Below are positions 26,324-34,641 of a stretch of 64,000 nucleotides of DNA, piece by piece. The stretch comes from Lysobacter sp036697405 (GTDB lineage: Bacteria > Pseudomonadota > Gammaproteobacteria > Xanthomonadales > Xanthomonadaceae). Where the stretch lies: positions 682,001 through 746,000 of the forward strand of contig NZ_JBAHWA010000001.1 of assembly GCF_036697405.1 (NCBI RefSeq). The letters are read 5' to 3'. Position 1 is the stretch's first letter, and the number at the start of each line of letters is the position of its first letter. The notes under the pieces were generated by a model. The model saw nothing but the letters and a program-made list of their open reading frames with translations, made no database searches and was not told where the DNA came from. Made by a program: the position numbers and the translations under genes.

Positions 26324-27544
26324 CTACTCGGCGACGCTCAACGCATCGAACCAGGCCAGCGCCGGCGCGTAAGTCAGCGCAGCGCTGTTCCAGTGATCCA
26401 CCGCGCCCAGGGCGTGCAGCGACACGTTGCCGCCGTGCGCTTTCGCGTACGCATGGAAGGCCTGCGCGGACTGCGGCAATACATCGCTGTCGTCGTCGCC
26501 GTAGTAGATCCGGAACGGCGCGACCGGCGCCCAGCGATCGGTGCGATTCTCGTCCAGCGCACGCGTGAGCCAGTTGTCCCGATCGGCTTGCAGCGCGCGC
26601 AGGAATTCGGGCCGGAACAGCCGGCGCGCGTCCTCGGGCAGCACCGGCGCGAGCTGCTGCGGAGTCTTGCCGCCGTCGAACAGCGCGGGCACGGCGGCCG
26701 CGTACTCGGCCGTCAGGATTTCGTCCAGGGCATGTCCGTAGTAAGCCGAATAGGCGTTGGCGATGAAGGCGAAATAGCCGGCGTTGTTCGGCGCCGCGGC
26801 GTGCGCGGGCGAGATCTTGCTGACCACCAGTGCGCGCAGGTCGTAGGGGCCGGCGATGCCGACCGAGCCGCGCAGGCGGTAGCCGGCCAGGGGCTCGCGC
26901 TCCAGCGCACGATGCAGGGCTGCCGCGCTCTGCCCGCCTTGCGAAAACCCCATCAGATAAAGAGAGGGCGAGCCGCTGCGCTGCAGCTTCGTGGCGGCGC
27001 TGCGCACCGCGCGCAGCAAATCGATCGAGGCGTCGACCTGGGCCGCGGCGATCAGATAGGCCTGCGGCTCGCTGGACACGCCCAGGCCTATGTAGTCCGG
27101 CAAGACCACCTCGTAGCCGTTGCCGGCGAACACCGCGGTTTCCTCGTTGCCGTCGACGCGCTGCGGCTGCGAGGGCGACGCGGCGCGGGTGATCTGGGTG
27201 CCGTGCAGGTAGAGCACCGTCCCCTTCGACGCCCCGATGCCGTCGGGCACCGAGTACAGCCCGGAAGCCAGCACCGGCCGTCCCCGGTATTGGCTGCGGT
27301 AGACGACACGGTAAAGCCGGGCGCCGCCGGCGACCGCGATCTTGCCGGGGAACTCCGCCGCGATCCGCTGCAGCTGCGCCCGGTCCAGCGTCTCCAGCGC
27401 TACCAGTTCCACCAGTTCGCCGCGCCGGTGCGCGCTTTCGGCGGCGCCGGCGGATCGGACCGCCGCGGGCCGGGTGGCGCTGCAGGCGCTCAGCGCGATC
27501 GCGCCGGCGGCGGCGAGGCCGAGCAAGGCTTTGCGGAAGGGCAT
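26324..27544 (-). CDS. Secretory-lipase-like alpha/beta hydrolase lipoprotein
   Basis: A 406-residue hydrolase with lipobox ALSAC (Cys21), so probably lipid-anchored in the envelope. The alpha/beta-hydrolase nucleophile elbow is GFSQGG with Ser at about 201. Before it lies TVLYLHGTQIT (oxyanion-side strand) and VVLPDYIGLGVS. Later YYGDDDSDVLP and a C-terminal DHWNSA supply plausible acid and His residues. The pattern fits secretory lipases and related esterases. The start is chosen at MPFRKALLG, which opens a good signal peptide; the longer open frame has no supporting features. Confidence 0.85.
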   Translation of the reverse strand: MPFRKALLGLAAAGAIALSACSATRPAAVRSAGAAESAHRRGELVELVALETLDRAQLQRIAAEFPGKIAVAGGARLYRVVYRSQYRGRPVLASGLYSVPDGIGASKGTVLYLHGTQITRAASPSQPQRVDGNEETAVFAGNGYEVVLPDYIGLGVSSEPQAYLIAAAQVDASIDLLRAVRSAATKLQRSGSPSLYLMGFSQGGQSAAALHRALEREPLAGYRLRGSVGIAGPYDLRALVVSKISPAHAAAPNNAGYFAFIANAYSAYYGHALDEILTAEYAAAVPALFDGGKTPQQLAPVLPEDARRLFRPEFLRALQADRDNWLTRALDENRTDRWAPVAPFRIYYGDDDSDVLPQSAQAFHAYAKAHGGNVSLHALGAVDHWNSAALTYAPALAWFDALSVAE

Positions 27545-27755
27545 GGCATGGTTCCCGCTCCCGACGGTCGGCGCGGGATGGCGGGCTAGGTTTGGGTATC
27601 GGCCGCAGGCCCGCACAGTGCCATCGGTCACGCGGGCGCGATAGCGCCGCCACCGCATGGCGCCATGCGCATGGATCGCGGCGACCGCGGCGCTCAGGCC
27701 CGACGGCAGGCGGCGCCGGGCCCGGTTCGCCTAAGACATCGCCATGCGATCGGCT

Positions 27756-28220
27756 TCAGTGGCGCGTTAGCGCGGCCACGCGCGGATGCACCAATTGCTC
27801 GAAGTCCGACCAGGCGATGCGCATCAGCTCGCGATGACTGCCGGCATTGAAGGCGATGCGTTCCTCGCCGGCCAAGCTGTCGGCGGCGTAGACCTCCAGC
27901 CCATAGAGATTGCCGAACGGCGGCATCGCGCCGACCTCGCACTCGGGAAAGCGTTCCTTGAACTCGGCCTCGCTGGCCAGCGCCACGTATTGCGCGCCGC
28001 TGGCTTCGCGCAGGCGCGTGAGCCGCAGCCATTCGTCGGCGGGTACCACCGCCATCGCCAGGCGGCCGTCGAGTTTGACCATCACCGTCTTGGCCATCTC
28101 GTGATCGTCGATGTCGGCGCTGACGGCCGCGCCGTGCGCGGTCATGGCGTAGGGGTGAGCGAGGGTGTCGTAGGCCACCTGATGCGAATGCAGGTAGTCC
28201 TGTAGCCGTTGCGATGCCAT
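27756..28220 (-). CDS. YbaK/ProX-type aminoacyl-tRNA deacylase
   Basis: A 154-residue member of the YbaK/INS-like editing domain family, which hydrolyses mischarged tRNA. Conserved features are VAYDTLAHPYAMTAHGAA near the start, MAKTVMVKLDGRLAMAVVPADEWL with the key Lys, CEVGAMPPFGNLYGLEVYAADSL, and IAFNAGSHRELMRIAWSDFEQLV. The start at MASQRLQDYL is preferred because the upstream extension is not protein-like. The specificity (Cys-tRNA-Pro or Ala-tRNA-Pro) cannot be told. Confidence 0.9.
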   Translation of the reverse strand: MASQRLQDYLHSHQVAYDTLAHPYAMTAHGAAVSADIDDHEMAKTVMVKLDGRLAMAVVPADEWLRLTRLREASGAQYVALASEAEFKERFPECEVGAMPPFGNLYGLEVYAADSLAGEERIAFNAGSHRELMRIAWSDFEQLVHPRVAALTRH

Positions 28221-28424
28221 GGCGGGCTCCTCCGTTGTGGGGAACCGGCGCCGCGGTCCGGGCCGGCCGGACGCGAGGCGCCGGCATCCGTGGGTGCGGT
28301 TACCGCGCAGGGCGCGGCTCGACCAGTGTAGCCCTCGACGCGGATGGGGGCGTGGGCGTGGCGTGAGGTCGCGATGAATGGGCGGTGGGGTGGGCGCGGC
28401 TATTTGGCGGTCCGCCGCTGCGTC

Positions 28425-28607
28425 GATCGCGGCTTGCGGCGCTCCCACAGGAAGCGGTGGCGCCGCGCTTTGGGGTAGGAGCGGCGTGAGCCGCGACCGG
28501 GATCGGCGCGTTGCGGCGCGGGTTCGGGATTGGGTCGATGCGCAGGACACGAAACCGGCGCAGGCGGCGGCGGTCCGGGTCGCGGCTTGCGCCGCTCCTA
28601 CAGGGGG
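28425..28607. repeat. Array of three REP-like palindromes
   Basis: Copies of the family described at 1001-1181 occur at about 28425-28450 (inverted), 28475-28500 (direct) and 28578-28607 (inverted). Alternating orientation allows long hairpins. The surrounding gap 28221-28672 has no supportable gene. Confidence 0.82.
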
Positions 28608-28672
28608 CGGCGTATCTGCGCGGGCGGATCAAGCGGAGCGTTGGGGCGGCAGCGGACCGATGCCCTGCCCGT

Positions 28673-29470
28673 TCACTTCAGCTCGAAGGCATCCCCGTCC
28701 AGCATCGCCGGGAAGCGCGCGCGGTGCGCGGCCAGTTCTTCGGCCTGCAGGGTGGTGGTCGACACCACTTCCTCGTCGGTGCATTCGCTGACCGGATGGC
28801 CGAGGAAGTCGATCACCGCGCTGTCGCCGGAATAATGCAGGCCGTTGCCGTCGTCGCCGACGCGGTTGAGGCCGGCGACGTAGCACAGGTTCTCGATCGC
28901 CCGCGCACGCAACAGAGTCTTCCAGGGATAGGCGCGCGCCGAGGGCCAGTTGGCCACATACAGCAGCAGGTCGTAGTCCAGCGCGCCGGGGCGCTCGACG
29001 TCGTAGCGGTTGCGCGAGAACACCGGAAAGCGCAGGTCGTAGCAGACCTGCGGACAGATCCGCCAGCCCTTCCACTCCACCGTGAGGCGGTCGCGGCCGG
29101 CGGCGTAACGCTCGTGCTCGTGGGCGTAGCGGAACAAGTGGCGCTTGTCGTAGGTATGCAGTTCGCCGTCGGGCGTGGCGAACAGCAGGCGGTTGAACAC
29201 GCCCTGGTCGGTGCGCAGTTGGACGCTGCCGGTGACCGCCGCGCCCAGCTTGGCCGCCTGCTCGCGGATCCAGGCCACGGTCGGCCCGTCCATGGTCTCG
29301 GCATTGCCGATGGCCTCGTTGCTGAAGCCGCTGGTGAAGGTTTCCGGCAGCAGCACCAGGTCGGTGGTGCCGCGCAGCCCGGAGATCAGATGGCCGTAGT
29401 AGTCGCGATTGCCGGCCGGGTCGTGCCAGCGGGTGGCGCCTTGGACCAGGGAGATGCGCAGGTTCTGCAT
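28673..29470 (-). CDS. Carbon-nitrogen hydrolase, omega-amidase type
   Basis: A 265-residue nitrilase-superfamily enzyme. The Glu-Lys-Cys triad is visible as E43 (LLPETFTSGF), K109 (TYDKRHLF) and C143 (QVCYDLRFPVF). The sequence follows the YafV/omega-amidase pattern, including WPSARAYPWKTLLRARAIENLCYVAGLNRVG-like segments. Omega-amidases hydrolyse alpha-ketoglutaramate and alpha-ketosuccinamate, often in concert with a methionine/glutamine aminotransferase; one is encoded at 54437-55585 but not adjacent. Confidence 0.93.
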   Translation of the reverse strand: MQNLRISLVQGATRWHDPAGNRDYYGHLISGLRGTTDLVLLPETFTSGFSNEAIGNAETMDGPTVAWIREQAAKLGAAVTGSVQLRTDQGVFNRLLFATPDGELHTYDKRHLFRYAHEHERYAAGRDRLTVEWKGWRICPQVCYDLRFPVFSRNRYDVERPGALDYDLLLYVANWPSARAYPWKTLLRARAIENLCYVAGLNRVGDDGNGLHYSGDSAVIDFLGHPVSECTDEEVVSTTTLQAEELAAHRARFPAMLDGDAFELK

Positions 29471-29586
29471 GGGGAAGGTTCGGTCGCTGAAGGCCGCGGG
29501 GGCGGCCGATGACGGACATCGTATCGCCGCGGCCGCGATCGTGCAGCCGCCGCGCCGGTGTGCGGCGGCGGCGGCCTAGCGGCGGC

Positions 29587-31263
29587 TCAGACCCGGATGT
29601 TCAGGGTCGGCACGCTCACCTTGGGCATCAGGCGCGAGGTGAAGTACTTGTCCTGGTAGTACTTGATCTTGTCGCACTTCACCGGGTGCGGAATGCCTTC
29701 GTACAGGAACACCTCGGTGTCGAAGCCCATGGCCTTGAGCTCCTGCGGCAGCATCAGCGCGCGGCGCTCTTCCGACTCGCTGCGCGAGAACTCGCGGCCG
29801 CGGGTGACGTTCTGCTTGCGCACCGTGGTGTAGCCGAGCATGTCGGAGTAGTCGTTGGCGTCCTGCTGCTCGCGCGGCGCGTAGATGATCTGCAGGGCGT
29901 GGTTGGTGATGATGGTGCGCGAAATGTCCTTGCCGTAGGTCGCGTCCAGCTGCGACATGCTCTGGATGATCGGCAGCAGGCGGATGTTGTAGCCGGCCAT
30001 GTACGACACCGCCGAGGCGATGATGTCGACTTTGCCGATCGAGGTGAACTCGTCCATCAGCAACAGGCACTGGTGCTTGAGCGCCTTGTTGTTCTGCGGC
30101 AGTTCGCGGGTGTTGAGGTTGATGATCTGGCTGAAGAACAGATTCACGATCAAACGGCTTTCGGCCAGCTTGTTGGGCTGGATGCCGACGTAGATGGTCA
30201 TCCGCTTCTTGCGCAGGTCGGTCAGCAGGAAATCGTCGGCGCTGGTGGCCGCGTCCAGCACCGGGTTGATCCAGGGGTTCAGCGGTTCCTTGAACGTGCC
30301 CAGGATCGAGGCGAAGGTCTCGTCGGCCTGCGACAGCATGTTGGCGAACGCCGAGCGCGCGTTGTCGCTCAGGAACGGACGCTGCGACAGCCCCTGCAGA
30401 TAGGGCTTGAGCTCGCTCTTGCCGTCGCCCGAGGACAGGCGGTAGATCGCGCCGATGGTGGGCGCGCTGGCGAAGGGGAAGCCGATCTTGTTCTCTTCCT
30501 CGAAGGCCTCGAACAGGTACAGCGAGAACGCCATGAAGGCGTTGCGGGCCTGGCTGACCCAGAATTTCTGGTCGTCGGAACCGTCCGGGTACAGCATCGC
30601 CGCGATGCTCATCAGGTCCGAGACCCGGAACGCCGGGTCGTTGGACACGTAGGTCAGCGGGTTCCAGCGGTGGGTACGGCGGTCCTCGGCGAAGGGATTG
30701 AACAGGAAGATCTCCTGGCCCTGCTGGGCGCGCCAGCCGCTGGTCAGGTCGAAGTTCTCCTGCTTGATGTCCAGCACCACCATCGATTCCTGGTACTCGA
30801 GCAGGTTCGGAATGACGATGCCCACGCCCTTGCCCGAGCGCGTCGGCGCGGCCAGGATCACGAACTGCTGACCGCCCAGGCGCACCAGCTTGCCGTTGTA
30901 CTTGCCGACCACGATGCCGTTGGGCGATGCCTTGAACATGCCCTTGCTCTGCAGGTCCATGCCGTTGGCGAAGCGCGCGTCGCCGTGCATGGAGCGCGCC
31001 TTGGGCTTGAGGATCAGCACCGCCATGGCCAGGTAGGCCAGGCCCGGCAGGCCGAAGCCGATGTAGCCGGAGGCCTTGATCTTGCCCGCGTACGGCTTGT
31101 ACTGCGGCAGGTCGAGCACCCGCACGTAGTCCGTGTAGGTGCTCCACTTGAGCAGGCCGGTATCGAGTTTGAGGAACAGCAGCGCCAAATAGCCCGACAG
31201 GTACAGCCCGGCGACCAAGGCGACGAGGCCCAGGCCCAGGGCGAAGATCAGCTTCCCTTTCAC
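29587..31263 (-). CDS. virD4: Type IV secretion coupling ATPase VirD4
   Basis: A 558-residue T4SS coupling protein. It has two N-terminal membrane helices (LIFALGLGLVALVAGLYLSG and GFGLPGLAYLAMAVLIL), then Walker A APTRSGKG at residues 139-146 and Walker B LLLMDEFTSIG. In X-T4SSs VirD4 recognises the XVIPCD of effectors and passes them to the channel. The start is GTG with AGGGA upstream. It is the last gene of the locus, 41 bases after the 98-residue orphan, and is separated from virB by the effector genes. In Xanthomonas citri virD4 stands next to virB7, so the order here differs. Confidence 0.96.
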   Translation of the reverse strand: MKGKLIFALGLGLVALVAGLYLSGYLALLFLKLDTGLLKWSTYTDYVRVLDLPQYKPYAGKIKASGYIGFGLPGLAYLAMAVLILKPKARSMHGDARFANGMDLQSKGMFKASPNGIVVGKYNGKLVRLGGQQFVILAAPTRSGKGVGIVIPNLLEYQESMVVLDIKQENFDLTSGWRAQQGQEIFLFNPFAEDRRTHRWNPLTYVSNDPAFRVSDLMSIAAMLYPDGSDDQKFWVSQARNAFMAFSLYLFEAFEEENKIGFPFASAPTIGAIYRLSSGDGKSELKPYLQGLSQRPFLSDNARSAFANMLSQADETFASILGTFKEPLNPWINPVLDAATSADDFLLTDLRKKRMTIYVGIQPNKLAESRLIVNLFFSQIINLNTRELPQNNKALKHQCLLLMDEFTSIGKVDIIASAVSYMAGYNIRLLPIIQSMSQLDATYGKDISRTIITNHALQIIYAPREQQDANDYSDMLGYTTVRKQNVTRGREFSRSESEERRALMLPQELKAMGFDTEVFLYEGIPHPVKCDKIKYYQDKYFTSRLMPKVSVPTLNIRV

Positions 31264-31304
31264 GTGTTATTCCCTAATGAAGTTCCCCAAGACCCGCCCC
31301 GCCA

Positions 31305-31601
31305 TCATCGCCGCTTCCGGCCGGGCCGGACCAGCGAGGATCGCGTGCGGGTCGCTTCTACCGGATCGCGTTCGCGTGCGCGCACGGGCTCGGGGCTGCT
31401 GGGGCTGCCCCGGTCCTGCTCTATCCTATCGTCTATCCAGTTCCTGGCGTCGCTGAGCGAGAGCTCCTGGCGCAGTTTGACGCCGGAAGACGACATCACC
31501 GCGTAAGCATAGATGTCGTCGTTCTCGAACTCCTCGTCCCGGGTCAAGGCGACGATGTGGTAGTGGCCGCGCGTCAGTACGTGATGTTGGTATTCGCTCA
31601 C
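31305..31601 (-). CDS. Orphan 98-aa protein between effector genes and virD4
   Basis: I do not recognise the family. The first 60 residues look folded (HHVLTRGHYHIVALTRDEEF, IYAYAVMSSSGVKLRQELSLS), with a helix ARNWIDDRIEQD. The remaining 35 are a basic, disordered tail (Arg, Ser, Pro rich). There is no signal peptide, so it should be cytosolic. The GTG start has GGAGG eight bases upstream. It lies 55 bases after the toxin-less XVIPCD protein and 41 before virD4, probably in one operon. A chaperone, an immunity protein to a cytosol-acting toxin, or a VirD4 accessory are all possible. Confidence 0.75.
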   Translation of the reverse strand: MSEYQHHVLTRGHYHIVALTRDEEFENDDIYAYAVMSSSGVKLRQELSLSDARNWIDDRIEQDRGSPSSPEPVRARERDPVEATRTRSSLVRPGRKRR

Positions 31602-31656
31602 AATCTGGCCTCCAATGCCTGTGCAACCCCGCGGACCGGCCGCGTCTGCACCGCCC

Positions 31657-32154
31657 TCACAGGGAACGCGGCCCCAGCCCCAGCAGCGGTGCTTCGCGCT
31701 GCGGCTCGGCCTGTTTCTCCTGCTGCTGACGGCGGTCGCGCTGTTCCTGCTCGCGCGACAGCTGCGCCAACTGCTCGCCGCTGCGTTCGATCGGCTGCGC
31801 GGCGGCTTGTGCGGTTTCGACGTAGGTGACCCGGCGCCCGGGCGAATTGAGATCGCCCTCGACCGCGAATGCGCGCTCGCCGTCCTTGCTCAGGACGACG
31901 TGGTTGACGCGCATTTCGTTGCGCCGGGCCTCGACCGCGAGCGCGGCCGCGAGGTTGTCGTTCTGTTCGGGGGAACGCGAGGACACGGTGTCCTGGCGAT
32001 CCAGGCATACCCGCACCTGCTTGAACAGGTCGTGGTTGGGATGGCTGGGACTGCTCAGCAGCGCGCGTTGTTCGGCCTGTCGCAGGTCGTCCAGGGTCTT
32101 CACCGACGCGTCGCTGTCGACCCTGCGTTCCTGTCCCTGGGGGAGTCCGTTCAT
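31657..32154 (-). CDS. Small XVIPCD protein lacking a toxin domain (165 aa)
   Basis: The sequence is almost wholly an XVIPCD, the C-terminal signal that VirD4 recognises. LLSSPSHPNHDLFKQV matches LLSNPSHPDHAMFKQA of the effector at 34642, and ERAFAVEGDLNSPGRRV matches LFAVQGNLNDPGHHRA. A Gln/Glu-rich tail follows as in known X-Tfes. Only about 20 residues precede the domain, so no enzyme is attached. The KQV-to-NGF helix segment of true effectors is altered (RVCLDRQDTVSSRSPEQN). It could be a decayed effector, a carrier or a regulator that competes for VirD4. Confidence 0.82.
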   Translation of the reverse strand: MNGLPQGQERRVDSDASVKTLDDLRQAEQRALLSSPSHPNHDLFKQVRVCLDRQDTVSSRSPEQNDNLAAALAVEARRNEMRVNHVVLSKDGERAFAVEGDLNSPGRRVTYVETAQAAAQPIERSGEQLAQLSREQEQRDRRQQQEKQAEPQREAPLLGLGPRSL

Positions 32155-32220
32155 GGCGCCTCCGCTGCTGCAGCCTGGCCCGTATGCTCGCGCAATCGCG
32201 AGGGTGCTTCAAGGCTAGGC

Positions 32221-32251
32221 GGATGCGGGACCGCAGAACGGCCCCGCATCC
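32221..32251 (-). terminator. Hairpin downstream of the GH19 effector gene
   Basis: GGATGCGGG pairs with CCCGCATCC across a 13-base loop, in the 229-bp gap between the effector and the small XVIPCD gene. There is no U-run; it may only attenuate transcription. Confidence 0.4.
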
Positions 32252-32383
32252 GACTCGCCGCCACAGCCGCGTCCCGGGGGGGCTGCACGGCTGAGGTCCG
32301 GTGGCGGGGGCGCAAGACGCGCTCCCGCGTGTAGGGTGATGGCCGCGCGTCGCCATCGGCGGCGCGACGCGCGGCCGCCATGG

Positions 32384-33715
32384 TCATACGCGCGCCGGCT
32401 GGCGCTCCTGCTGCGGTTGCGGCAGGGTCGGGACCGGTTGCTGCTGCGGCACGTCCTGCTGCAGGCGCTGGCTGGTCTGTTCGACGCTCTGCCCCACCGC
32501 CTGGCCGCGATCGGCGAAGGCGCGGTGGTGGGCCGGGTCGTTGAGGCCGCCCTGGACCGCGAACAGGCCGGTGCCGGTGGTGTTGGGCACCACGTGGTCG
32601 ATCCGGTTCAGGCCGCTGACCCGCGCTTCGTAGGTCAAGGTGGCGGCGGCGCGCTCCATCTCTTCGCGATTGCCGAAGCCGCCGTTCGGGCCCAGGCGCT
32701 CCAGGCCGGCGACCGCCTGGCGGAAGATCGGGTTGTCGCGGTTGCCCGGATCCGACAGCGAGCTGCTGCGGGCCGGATCGGCGCCAGCCGGCTGGGCCGG
32801 CTGATCGCGACCGCGTTCGTTGGCCGGCAGTTGGTTCTGCGCGTTGCGCAGCGCGGCCAGGGTATCGCGGCCGGCGATGCCGTCGTCGGTCAGGCCCTGG
32901 TCGCGCTGGAACGCCTTCAGCGCTTCCTGGCTGCGGCGGCCGAAATGGCCGTCGGGATTGAGCTCGTTGCCCTGGGCGTCGCGATAGCCCAGACGCTTGA
33001 GCGTTTCCTGCATGTCCTCCACGGCCTGGCCGCGCTCGTTGAGCTTGAGCACGCCGTCGGCCATGGCATCGCGGCCGCCCCGGCCCTGCGCGGGCAGCAG
33101 CACTTCGCCGCGCGCCAGCCCCTGCATCACCTCGGGAGTGAGCATGCGTTCCCATTGCTCGACCGCCTGGCCGCGCTCACGCAGATGGTTGTAGCCGCCG
33201 TTGATGTCGTGGGTCGCCTCGCGCACGTTGAACTGATTGCCGTGCGGGACGACCCGGCTCTGCCAGTAGTGCACGGCGATGTTGGCGGCGTTGGCGCGGT
33301 CGGAGGCCAGGTCGGGATTGGTGGCCAGATCCAGGCCGAGTTCGCGGCCGGCGCGCTCGTAGTTGTCGCGGCCGGTCAGCTGCACGTAGCCGCGGCCGTG
33401 GAAACGCCAACCGTCGCCGGGCTCGGTGTTGCCCAGGTTGTCGCGGCCCCAGCGGCCGCCGTAGATGGTCTCGGCGATCTGCTCGCGGCCGCCGCGCACG
33501 ACATCGCGCGCCTCGGCCAGGGTGTTCATGCCGTTGCGGTCCGGGAACACCTCGTGCAGGCGCTCGGCGCTGTAGCCCAGGTTCTCGTGCATGCTCGCGA
33601 AGGAGCGGGACTCGACCTGCATCTGGCCCATGAAGGCGGCCAGTTCGCGCGGGTTTTGGATGCCCGCCTCGTAGGCGCGCTGCAGCAGGTAGTCGCGGTT
33701 GCTCGGTGTAGACAT
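32384..33715 (-). CDS. X-T4SS effector: GH19 lysozyme-like, peptidoglycan-binding domain, XVIPCD
   Basis: A 443-residue predicted interbacterial toxin. Residues 1 to about 205 are GH19-like: LAAFMGQMQVESRSF supplies catalytic Glu35, ENLGYS follows, then FHGRGYVQLTGRDNY and HDINGG. A peptidoglycan-binding (PF01471-like) repeat spans about 225-290 (LKLNERGQAVEDMQETLKRLGY, GHFGRRSQEALKAFQ). The XVIPCD runs from about 320 to the end (RDNPIFRQAVAGLERLG, GTGLFAVQGGLNDPAHHRA, Gln-rich tail). There is no signal peptide, as expected for a VirD4-recruited substrate. It would cleave the glycan strands of a neighbour's cell wall. The preceding lipoprotein gene is its probable immunity partner. Confidence 0.93.
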   Translation of the reverse strand: MSTPSNRDYLLQRAYEAGIQNPRELAAFMGQMQVESRSFASMHENLGYSAERLHEVFPDRNGMNTLAEARDVVRGGREQIAETIYGGRWGRDNLGNTEPGDGWRFHGRGYVQLTGRDNYERAGRELGLDLATNPDLASDRANAANIAVHYWQSRVVPHGNQFNVREATHDINGGYNHLRERGQAVEQWERMLTPEVMQGLARGEVLLPAQGRGGRDAMADGVLKLNERGQAVEDMQETLKRLGYRDAQGNELNPDGHFGRRSQEALKAFQRDQGLTDDGIAGRDTLAALRNAQNQLPANERGRDQPAQPAGADPARSSSLSDPGNRDNPIFRQAVAGLERLGPNGGFGNREEMERAAATLTYEARVSGLNRIDHVVPNTTGTGLFAVQGGLNDPAHHRAFADRGQAVGQSVEQTSQRLQQDVPQQQPVPTLPQPQQERQPARV

Positions 33716-33770
33716 TAGGTTTCCTCCTTGATGCGATCGCTATGCGTGGTGTCGGCGGTGGCCGTGCGGA

Positions 33771-34427
33771 TCAGGGCTTGGCCGGAAGCCCGCCGCGATC
33801 GATCGCAGCGTCGCGGTCCCAACCGCGGGTGAACTTGAACAAGGTGTCGTCGATGTCGTCGACCACGCTGCCGGGCTCGCAGGCCGCGAGGCTCTCGGCC
33901 TTGGCGGCGTCGCCGCTGGCGATCATCACGCCCTGCTCCTGCAGGCCGCTCTCGCCGGAGATCGAGTAGAAGATGCGCTTGCGGCCGCCGTCCTCGAAGG
34001 AATAGGCGTAGCCGCCGGTGTTGCCGGCGAAACCGAGCTGGGTGCGCTTGAAGCGCTTGGCGTGCACGCCCTTGTCGGCCGGGAACAGGTAGTCGGGATG
34101 GCCCGCCGCGCCCTGGGCGAAATAGACGTAACCGGCCTGGTCGCTCACGCCCTTGGATGCGCACAGCGAGGCCAACAGGCCGCCGGCCAGCTTGCACGAC
34201 AGCACGACGTCCTCGTCGGCCGCGCACAGCGAGCGGCCGTCGCCGGCGGGCGCCGCGGCTACGGGAGCGGTGGCGGGATCGGCTTCGACCGCGGCGGCGG
34301 TGGGCGCCGGTACCGGCGTGCTGGCGGCCGGCGTCGCGGTCGCCGCGGCCTCGGTCGGAGCGGTCGCTGAATTGCAGCCGGCCAGGACGGTCAGCAGCGC
34401 GGCGCACAAAAGATGAGCAGATTTCAT
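33771..34427 (-). CDS. Predicted immunity lipoprotein of the GH19 effector (X-Tfi)
   Basis: A 218-residue lipoprotein with lipobox LLTVLAGC and a long Ala/Pro/Thr linker to about residue 60. The folded part is cysteine-containing (RSLCAADEDVVLSCKLAGGLLASLCASKG) with beta-rich segments (AGYVYFAQGAAG, GGYAYSFEDGGRKRIFYSISGESGLQEQGVMIASG). X-T4SS immunity proteins are periplasmic lipoproteins encoded beside their toxins, and this gene sits 55 bases upstream of the effector in the same direction. No sequence family is recognised with certainty. The pairing is inferred from position and lipidation. Confidence 0.8.
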   Translation of the reverse strand: MKSAHLLCAALLTVLAGCNSATAPTEAAATATPAASTPVPAPTAAAVEADPATAPVAAAPAGDGRSLCAADEDVVLSCKLAGGLLASLCASKGVSDQAGYVYFAQGAAGHPDYLFPADKGVHAKRFKRTQLGFAGNTGGYAYSFEDGGRKRIFYSISGESGLQEQGVMIASGDAAKAESLAACEPGSVVDDIDDTLFKFTRGWDRDAAIDRGGLPAKP

Positions 34428-34641
34428 AAGCTTTCCTGGAACGGAATCGATTAGCGGATTCGACTGGGGTTTCGATAGGTGGAGCCCGGCAAACGGGGTT
34501 CGCCGGCGATCGGATCGAGCTCAACCGACTCGATCCGGTGCGCCCTGCTACGGGGACGCACCGGACCGGGCCGACGGCCGCATCTCGCCCCCTCGCGGAC
34601 ACGGCCGTACCGGCGCCGCGCTCGCGCGCGGCGGGGTCGAC

